Source: JBBRLA01 sp038231615
Lineage (GTDB): Bacteria; Myxococcota_A; Polyangia; Palsa-1104; JAEUJZ01
Length of the DNA stretch: 12,156 nucleotides
Direction of reading: 5' to 3'
Assembly (NCBI GenBank): GCA_038231615.1
Contig: JBBRLA010000215.1
Location: 1 to 12,156 of the forward strand
Within the stretch, counting starts at the first letter, position 1. Each line of letters opens with the position of its first letter. Of the stretch, positions 1-6,872 are shown one piece after another. The notes under the pieces were generated by a model, which saw only the letters and a list, made by a program, of their open reading frames with translations, made no database searches and was not told the origin of the DNA. A program made the translations under genes and the position numbers.

Positions 1-330
1 AGGGAACTTGTCGGACTGTTCAAAAACCAGGAGCGCACTTGGCGCAAGAAGCCGACCGATGTTGGCATCTACGACTTCCCGAGCGACGCGGACGGCGTCG
101 CCATCCCCTATGGCATCTATGATGTGACGAGGGGCGACGGCTTCGTCGTCGTTGGGACGTCTCACAATACGCCCGCCTTCGCATCCAATGCCATCCACAC
201 GTGGTGGAGAGTTGCTGGATGCCGGCTCCACCCCACCGCGAATGAACTCCTGATCCTCGCCGACTCCGGCAGTTCCAACGGGACGCGATCTCACCAATGG
301 AAGGCCGGACTCCAGAGAATCGCGGCATAG
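1..330 (+). pseudogene. ISAzo13-family transposase, fragment lacking both ends
   Basis: The reading frame is open from the first base and ends at TAG 328-330, giving 109 codons. The peptide follows the central catalytic part of ISAzo13-type (Rhodopirellula-type DDE) transposases: ELVGLFKN, a DFPSDADG...PYGIYDVT segment, an FVVVGTS...TPAFAS stretch, a TWW, then LLILADSGSSNGTRSHQWKAGLQ. The Asp of LADSGSSN (visible residue 88) corresponds to the second catalytic Asp of the DDE triad. The first Asp lies off the left edge. From family knowledge the protein should continue about 150 residues past the WK..LQ motif and include the catalytic Glu in an NPIEH-like motif. Here it stops four residues after that point (RIAA-stop), so the protein cannot be active. 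No terminal inverted repeat is visible. The stop falls inside the sequence of a reverse-strand HEPN gene, marking a rearrangement junction near 309-330. Family assignment is from remembered motif pattern. Confidence 0.8.
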
Positions 331-419
331 TGGTTTTTCTTTTGCGCCAGCGTTTCCGCTGCCTCGATGTCCTGCTCGATCAGGTGGAAGAACGCCGAGA
401 GCCTACGCTGCGCGCTCAT
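291..419 (-). pseudogene. HEPN-domain toxin (HepT-like), 5' fragment
   Basis: This reverse-strand gene begins with ATG at 419-417, which overlaps the end of the upstream MNT gene (stop TAG 405-403) by 17 nt. That is the usual arrangement of an MNT-HEPN toxin-antitoxin pair. It reads MSAQRRLSAFFHLIEQDIEA, then AETLAQKKNHYAAI, a good match to the first two helices of HEPN proteins. About residue 34-35, where the family normally continues with a YHxQQAxEKxLKA helix, the sequence changes into the antisense of the transposase fragment and terminates after 42 residues (TGA 293-291). The C-terminal RX4-6H ribonuclease motif of HEPN toxins is therefore absent, and the fragment should be non-toxic. 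HEPN assignment rests on the short N-terminus plus the coupling to MNT. Confidence 0.68.
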
Positions 420-723
420 AGATCCGACTCCCTCTCAAATACGCCGCCCGCGCCAGCGTGTCGAGTTCATGCTTTTCTTCTTCAAAGTCCGATCGAGTGC
501 AGGGAATGATATCCGCCGCCACCCCCAGGCCCACCACCAGCTTCCAGGTGTTGAGCGGGTTTAGCAGGGCCTCGGAGGCATGATCTGGCAGCACTGCCAG
601 CAAGTCATAGTCGCTGTCCGGCCTGGCCCGGCCTTCTGCCCGGCTGCCGAAGAGCCAGATCTCCTCCGGCGCGAGTTCACCAACAATCCGCTGGATCAAC
701 TGATCGAGAACAGGCTGTTTCAC
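403..723 (-). CDS. MNT-type nucleotidyltransferase antitoxin (MntA-like)
   Basis: This encodes a small nucleotidyltransferase-fold protein, 106 aa from the GTG at 723-721. It carries LFGSRAEGRARPDSDYDL, a GSX10DXD active site (G26-S27, D38-Y39-D40), with the likely third Asp at D71 (ADIIP). Family knowledge: MntA antitoxins add AMP groups to, and neutralise, a partner HEPN RNase (HepT) encoded just downstream. That partner follows with a 17-nt overlap but is truncated. The start is uncertain. A TTG at 759-757 would add 12 residues (MTASIAASHHEP) and has an AGGA six bases upstream. However, that TTG is also the first half of a perfect TTGACA (759-754), which may be a -35 box, so I prefer GTG 723. 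The active-site residues are intact, so the gene looks functional although its toxin is broken. A stand-alone minimal nucleotidyltransferase is the alternative. Confidence 0.82.
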   Translation of the reverse strand: MKQPVLDQLIQRIVGELAPEEIWLFGSRAEGRARPDSDYDLLAVLPDHASEALLNPLNTWKLVVGLGVAADIIPCTRSDFEEEKHELDTLARAAYLRGSRIYERAA

Positions 724-729
724 AGGCTC

Positions 730-759
730 ATGATGAGAGGCCGCTATCGATGCTGTCAA
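730..759 (-). promoter_or_regulatory. Candidate promoter of the MNT-HEPN pair
   Basis: On the reverse strand, a perfect TTGACA (759-754) is followed after 18 bp by CATCAT (735-730), a four-of-six match to TATAAT. Transcription would begin near 723, where the preferred GTG start codon lies, giving an almost leaderless message. The -35 is strong and the -10 weak; the function is inferred only from sequence. Confidence 0.35.
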
Positions 760-1018
760 GCATTGTCCTGCCGTCGGGAGGCCGCCCGCCTGTCGATGCG
801 GCGCAACGCCGCGGTGCTGTCGATCCGCCTTCAGGGAAGCCCATGTTCATACCATCGAGCTTTAACAGCCGGGCCTGTGCGGCCACGGCTCGGACCCGGG
901 TGCTGTCGAACCTGCGCGAGGACGTGCTGAGATGGCTGGCGACTATACCCGCGGCTTAGCAGAGGTCCCGTGTCGTCGGTCCAGCAGACCCGGCGGCAAC
1001 AGGAGATTACCCAGGCCG
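760..1018. other. Gene-free stretch between rlmB-like gene and MNT gene
   Basis: Neither strand contains a reading frame with a recognisable protein or a convincing start here. A GC hairpin (GCGGCG, loop CAA, CGCCGC at 798-812) is present but has no T-tract on either strand. No tRNA-like T-arm or IS end was found. It probably holds the 3' end of the proS operon transcript and the upstream region of the MNT-HEPN unit. The absence of a T-rich terminator after the rlmB-like gene leaves read-through possible. Confidence 0.5.
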
Positions 1019-1807
1019 CTACTTCTGCGTGCGCCGCTGACGCAGGGCCTCGTAAAGGAGCAGTGCCCCCGCGGCGGAGACGTTGAGCGAGGCGCCGTGG
1101 AGGCCGGAGGTCATGGGCACCTCGACGTGAAGATCGCAGGTCTTGCGCACCAGCGGGCGCAGGCCCTTGCCCTCGCTGCCCAAGACCAGGCCGATCGGCC
1201 CGCGCAGGTCCAACTCCCACGGCGGCTGCGCCTTTTCACCGGTGGTTGCGGCGACCAGCCAAAGGCCGGCTTCTTTCAACTCGCCCATGGCCCGCACCAG
1301 GTTGGGCACCCTGGCGATGGCCATGAGTTCGGTCGCCCCGGCGGAGGCCTTGACCACCGCGGCAGTCACCGATGCGGCGCGGTCCTGGGGCAGGATCACT
1401 CCGTGCCCCCCCAGCACCCTGGCGCTGCGCACCAGCGCGCCCAGGTTCTGGGGGTCGGTCACGCCATCCAGGAGCAGCACCAGGGACGGCGCCTTGTCCT
1501 CTCCTGCGCTGGCGCGGAGCAGGATGTCCGCCACCGTGGCATACTGGTATTCCCCGCAGATGGCCGCCACGCCCTGGTGGACGCCACCGCCGCTGATGCG
1601 GTCCAGCTCGCCGCGGGAGTGCTCGATGGGGAGGATCCCGGCCCGTCGCGCCTCCAAAAGGAGCGGCTGGAGGGAGTCGCCGGGCTGATTGGCCTCGATG
1701 CCTTTTTGCAAGATCAGTGCGGAGACCTGGCCGCGCTTGGTGCGCAGGGCCTCATGTACTGCATGCACCCCATAGACCACTCGCTTGCCGTCGCCGAGCG
1801 CGGACAT
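1019..1807 (-). CDS. rlmB: TrmH/SpoU-family RNA 2'-O-ribose methyltransferase (RlmB-like)
   Basis: This 262-aa protein is of usual length for the bacterial TrmH group-3 family, which uses S-adenosylmethionine to methylate a ribose 2'-OH. RlmB acts on G2251 of 23S rRNA in E. coli. The N-terminal region (about 9-90, beginning VVYGVHAVHEAL) fits the substrate-binding domain. The catalytic SPOUT knot follows with all three motifs: LLLDGVTDPQNLGALVRSA (112-130, N121 and R127), GLVLGSEGKGLRPLV (206-220, E212) and VPM...GASLNVSAAGALLLYEAL (230-254, S240-N242). Motif 3 has LHGASLN rather than the commoner KVxSLN. The ATG (1807-1805) overlaps the pyrF stop by one base (TGATG), so translation is probably coupled, and AGGG lies just upstream. 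It is the last gene of the proS-pyrF operon. Family assignment is firm; the exact target nucleotide is inferred. Confidence 0.93.
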   Translation of the reverse strand: MSALGDGKRVVYGVHAVHEALRTKRGQVSALILQKGIEANQPGDSLQPLLLEARRAGILPIEHSRGELDRISGGGVHQGVAAICGEYQYATVADILLRASAGEDKAPSLVLLLDGVTDPQNLGALVRSARVLGGHGVILPQDRAASVTAAVVKASAGATELMAIARVPNLVRAMGELKEAGLWLVAATTGEKAQPPWELDLRGPIGLVLGSEGKGLRPLVRKTCDLHVEVPMTSGLHGASLNVSAAGALLLYEALRQRRTQK

Positions 1808-2611
1808 CAGACCCTGCTCCCGGGGCGCTCATGAAGCCCATTAAGCCCATTAAGCCCATTTAGATCGAGCAGGCCGTGCTCGATCTCTTCAATCAGCCGG
1901 GTCGCCACCTCCCGGGGATCGGGAGCGTCCCGCAGCGGCCGGCCCACTACGATGCGATCGGCGCCGTCGGCGATGGCCTGCCGGGCGGTGGCGGTGCGCC
2001 GCTGGTCATCCTTTGGCCCGGATCCGACAACCCGCGCCGCGGCACCGCGAATGCCGGGGGTGACGATGGACAGGCCGGGGCAGCGCTGGCGCAAGAGGCG
2101 CACCTCTTTCGCAGAGGCCACCACGCCGTCGACCCCGGCCTCTTTGGCGAGGAGGGCCCGCGCCTCCACGACCTCTTCCAGGCTGGCGGCGCGGACGCCG
2201 ACCTGCGCCAGATCGGGCAGTTCCAGGCTGGTCAGCACGGTCACCGCCAGCACCTGCAAGGGAGTGCCGACGCGGGCGGCGGCCTCGTGGGCCGACTCGG
2301 CGGCACGGCGCATCATGACAAGACCTCCTTCGGCATGGACCGTGAGCAATTCCACGCCCAGGCTGCCGGCAACGCGGGCGGCTCGGGCGACGGTCTCGGG
2401 AATGTCGTGCAGCTTGAGGTCCAGAAAGACCCGCCCGCCGAGCTTTTGGACCTCGGCGATCAGGGAAGGGCCGCAGGCCAGGAAGAGTTCCAGGCCGATC
2501 TTGTAAAAACTGCACAGGCCGGAGAGGCGCCGCACCTGGTCAAGGGCGCTGGCACGATCCGGGTAATCTAGGGCGACAATCAGACGCTCCGCGGTGTCCC
2601 TCGGGCCTGCC

Positions 2612-2625
<14 letters not shown>
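1807..2625 (-). CDS. pyrF: Orotidine 5'-phosphate decarboxylase
   Basis: The enzyme catalyses the last step of de novo UMP synthesis, OMP to UMP plus CO2, in the cytoplasm. The 272-aa sequence has the family core: LIVALDYPD (D20), YKIGLELF (K42), catalytic FLDLKLHDIPETV with D69, K71 and D74, then LTVHAEGG, VTVLTS, VTPGIR, DDQRR and the phosphate-binding IVVGRPLRDAPDP. The start is TTG at 2625-2623, supported by GGAG seven bases upstream and by the lack of any ATG/GTG before the conserved LIVALD. It overlaps the end of proS by 14 nt. The C-terminus runs past the usual end of the fold with a tail (roughly the last 20 residues) containing NGLNGLNGL, produced by a 9-bp tandem repeat. All catalytic residues are present and I am confident of function. 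Confidence 0.96.
1834..1860. repeat. 9-bp tandem repeat (3 copies) in the pyrF C-terminus
   Basis: AAGCCCATT is repeated three times exactly, at 1834-1842, 1843-1851 and 1852-1860. On the coding (minus) strand it specifies the NGL tripeptides of the PyrF tail. The unit is a multiple of three, so copy-number change by slippage would keep the reading frame. Confidence 0.95.
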
Positions 2626-4357
<1,732 letters not shown>

Positions 4358-4365
4358 CGGGAGCG

Positions 4366-4417
4366 GGTATATCACGGACCTTGCGGCCTTGGCGATGGCG
4401 GACGATCCTGGTATAAG
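4366..4417. promoter_or_regulatory. Divergent promoters for proS (-) and the amylase pair (+)
   Basis: Rightward: TTGGCG (4389-4394), a 17-bp spacer, then TATAAG (4412-4417, five of six matches). Initiation would fall near 4424, about 10 nt before the GTG start and at the edge of the GAGGAG ribosome-binding site (4424-4429). Leftward: an extended -10-like TG-A-TATACC (reverse strand, 4374-4366), whose expected start is close to 4359, two bases before the proS ATG; no good -35 is seen for it. The two promoters face away from each other and overlap within about 50 bp, so they may interfere or share a regulator. Confidence 0.5.
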
Positions 4418-4433
4418 GGCCACGAGGAGTCCC

Positions 4434-6830
4434 GTGACCCTACTCACGCTGGTACGACCTGTCCCCCGGAATTTGCGTTTGAGCGGCTTGCTGGCACTGC
4501 TTGTCGGCTGTGCGGCACCGATGGAAGGAACGTCGGCGCGGCGCACCTGCGATCTGGTGGCCTGGTACCGGCCGGAGGTGGCGCTTCTGGACCCGACGCT
4601 GCACCTGACGCGGGAACAGGCGGAGCACCCGGAACTCATCGGAAGCTGGGACGGGTTCCACCGGCCGGGGCTGCTCATCTGGGACGCGCGAAAGAACGCC
4701 GCCGGGACCGAGTGGATGGCGGCCTCGGTTCCGCTTCCACCGGGGAGCTATACCTACGTTATCGTCGTCGGGGGACAGAGGGTCACCGATGACCGGAACC
4801 CGCAGACCACCTTCATCGCAGACCCGCTTTCGGCGGCAGGCGACCCCTTCGGCGCCGAGGTCTCGGTGGCCGAGGTGGCGGATTGCAGCCAGCCGCTGCT
4901 CTCGGTCAGCCAGATAGCGGCATCCCCCGCACCTGGGGTGAACAACATGGGGGCGCAGGGCCAGGGCCAGGGCCAGGGGACGACGGGCACCGGGGGGCTG
5001 GTGATCGAGGCCACGTTCGTCGCCGGGGAAGACGGCGCGGCGCTGGATCGGGGGGCGACAAGGGTCGAACTTTTCCGCGGGCAGGAGCACCTGGCGGCAC
5101 CGGCGCTGAGCGTGACCCCGGGCGCGGAGGGTGACGACAACCTGCGGATCTCGGCGACAACGGCGGGGCTTCCGCCAGGGAAGTATCAGGTGGTGTTCCA
5201 CGCGGCGGATCACAAGGGGCGGATGGCGACCGCCTCCGCCAGCGCCTTTGTCGAGGCACAGCCGGCCCAGGCGGAGCGATCGCTGAAGGACGGCATCCTC
5301 TATCATCTGATGATCGACCGTTTTTGGGGAAACGGGCCGCTCTCCTCACCGACGACCCCGGGAAACCGGGCGGGCGGGACGCTGGCCGGGGTGCGGCAGT
5401 TGCTGCTGGCGGGGCACTTCGAGCGGCTGGGGGTCAGCACGCTCTGGCTCTCGCCGGTCTACGAAAACCCCCCAGGCAAGCTGCCCGGGCGCGACGGACA
5501 CCTGTATCAGGGCTACCACGGCTACTGGCCCGCGGCGGCGCGCGGCGTCGAGTCGCAGATCGGCGGCGACCTCCAGCTTGAGCAGCTCATCGCCGATGCC
5601 CATGCCCGGGGCATCCGGGTAATCCTCGATTCGGTGCCGCACCATGTCCATGAATCGCATCCCTACTACCTGGACCATTCGCGCAAGACGCTGGCGGTGG
5701 CCCAGGCCGCTGACCCCCGGACGGCGAGCTGGTTCATCGACGGCCCCGAGGCGTGCGTGTGCGGCGACGTCCACTGCGGCTGGGGCGATCACATCCAGAC
5801 CTGCTGGTTCGACACCTACCTGCCCACGCTGAACTGGCGGCAGCCGGAGGCGGCGCAGACCGGGGTGCAGGACCTGATGTTCTGGATGTCGCGCTTCGAC
5901 ATCGACGGGCTGCGCATCGACGCGGTGCCGATGATGCCCAGGGCGGCGACGCGGCGCATCGCCCGGGACGTGCGGGGGATGATGCGGCGCGACGGGCTGG
6001 ACCTTTTGCTCCTGGGCGAGACCTATACCGGGCCGGGAGACGATGGACGGGCACAGATCCGCTCCTACCTGGGCAGCCAGCTGGACGGGCTGGACAGCGA
6101 GTTCGACTTTCCGTTGATGTGGGCGATGCGCAACGTGATCGCCCATGGACAGGGGGGGATGGACACGCTGGAGGCGGAGATCGCGGCCGGGGACCGGGCC
6201 TGGGCCGGCTCGGGCGCGGTGATCTCGCACATCGCCGGCAACCACGACACCACGCGCTTCGTCTCGGAAGCGGCCAACGACGCGGGGGGCGACCCATGGA
6301 ACGGGACGGCCCCGGCCCAGCCGACGGCCCAGGAACCCTACCAGCGGCACCTTCTGGCCATGGCCCTGGTGATGACCCTGCCGGGGTTGCCGATCCTCTA
6401 CTATGGAGACGAGGTTGCCCTGGCCGGCGGGGGGGACCCGGACTCGCGGCGCCCGCTGCCCGACGTGCTCTCGGGTTCGCTGCCAGCGCCGCAGAGGGAA
6501 GTGCTGAGGACCGTGGCGCTGCTGGGGCGCCTGCGCGCCTGCCTGCCGGCGCTGCGCCGGGGGCTGCGCCAGCCCCTGTGGACGGACGCGGATCATACGG
6601 TGGCGCTGCACCGACTGCCCGATGGCAGCGGCGAGTCAGCCCTTTCGGTCCTGTCCCGCGGGGCCGCCCAGGTCCACCAGACGATCTCCGGGCTCCCTCC
6701 CGGCAGCTACCGCGATGTCCTGTCCCAGACCCGGCTGAACGTCGGCGCGAACGGTCTGGGCGAGCTTACCCTGGCGCGCCTCTCCGCCGCGATCTTCATC
6801 CCCGAGACCAGCCCTTGCTCGACTCCCTGA
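4434..6830 (+). CDS. GH13 alpha-amylase-family lipoprotein with divergent substrate motifs
   Basis: This is a predicted outer-membrane lipoprotein acting on alpha-glucans, 798 aa from the GTG at 4434 (GAGGAG five bases upstream; the frame extends 15 codons further, without a better start). The signal peptide ends in lipobox LLVGC with Cys26 followed by Ala. Residues ~40-145 resemble a CBM48/E-set glucan-binding module. A QG-repeat linker follows (175-182), then an Ig-like beta domain (~187-285) and the GH13 barrel from DGILYHLMIDRFWG (~288) to YYGDEVALAGGGDPDSRR. The triad is intact: nucleophile D496 (GLRIDAV), acid/base E529 (LLLGETY) and D605 (AGNHDTTR). Departures from consensus: the region I DxxxNH has His403 for Asn (DSVPHH, D399), region II lacks the Lys-His after the nucleophile (DAVPMMP), and the MxW after DPDSRR is missing. 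A four-Cys motif (C441, C443, C448, C457) is shared with the next gene. Specificity cannot be named. Confidence 0.9.
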   Translation: MTLLTLVRPVPRNLRLSGLLALLVGCAAPMEGTSARRTCDLVAWYRPEVALLDPTLHLTREQAEHPELIGSWDGFHRPGLLIWDARKNAAGTEWMAASVPLPPGSYTYVIVVGGQRVTDDRNPQTTFIADPLSAAGDPFGAEVSVAEVADCSQPLLSVSQIAASPAPGVNNMGAQGQGQGQGTTGTGGLVIEATFVAGEDGAALDRGATRVELFRGQEHLAAPALSVTPGAEGDDNLRISATTAGLPPGKYQVVFHAADHKGRMATASASAFVEAQPAQAERSLKDGILYHLMIDRFWGNGPLSSPTTPGNRAGGTLAGVRQLLLAGHFERLGVSTLWLSPVYENPPGKLPGRDGHLYQGYHGYWPAAARGVESQIGGDLQLEQLIADAHARGIRVILDSVPHHVHESHPYYLDHSRKTLAVAQAADPRTASWFIDGPEACVCGDVHCGWGDHIQTCWFDTYLPTLNWRQPEAAQTGVQDLMFWMSRFDIDGLRIDAVPMMPRAATRRIARDVRGMMRRDGLDLLLLGETYTGPGDDGRAQIRSYLGSQLDGLDSEFDFPLMWAMRNVIAHGQGGMDTLEAEIAAGDRAWAGSGAVISHIAGNHDTTRFVSEAANDAGGDPWNGTAPAQPTAQEPYQRHLLAMALVMTLPGLPILYYGDEVALAGGGDPDSRRPLPDVLSGSLPAPQREVLRTVALLGRLRACLPALRRGLRQPLWTDADHTVALHRLPDGSGESALSVLSRGAAQVHQTISGLPPGSYRDVLSQTRLNVGANGLGELTLARLSAAIFIPETSPCSTP
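4956..4979. repeat. 6-bp tandem repeat coding a Gln-Gly linker
   Basis: CAGGGC is repeated four times (the last copy ends in G), coding QGQGQGQG between the N-terminal sugar-binding-like module and the Ig-like domain of the first amylase. It is in frame, so copy number could vary without frameshift and would alter only linker length. Confidence 0.9.
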
Positions 6831-6872
6831 ATCTGAAGCCCTGAAGCCCCAGTGACCCAGAAAGGACGAATG

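Noticed and set aside
760..1018. Possible tRNA or IS end (GGTTCGA-like string on the - strand near 920)
   Set aside because: The flanks do not form a T-arm or acceptor stem, and no inverted terminal repeats were found.
932..1834. 300-codon + strand frame opposite the rlmB-like gene
   Set aside because: Antisense of a protein with all three SpoU motifs; no independent evidence.
4358..4678. 107-codon upstream extension of proS
   Set aside because: It would overlap the signal peptide and first domain of the divergent amylase and does not resemble any ProRS N-terminus.
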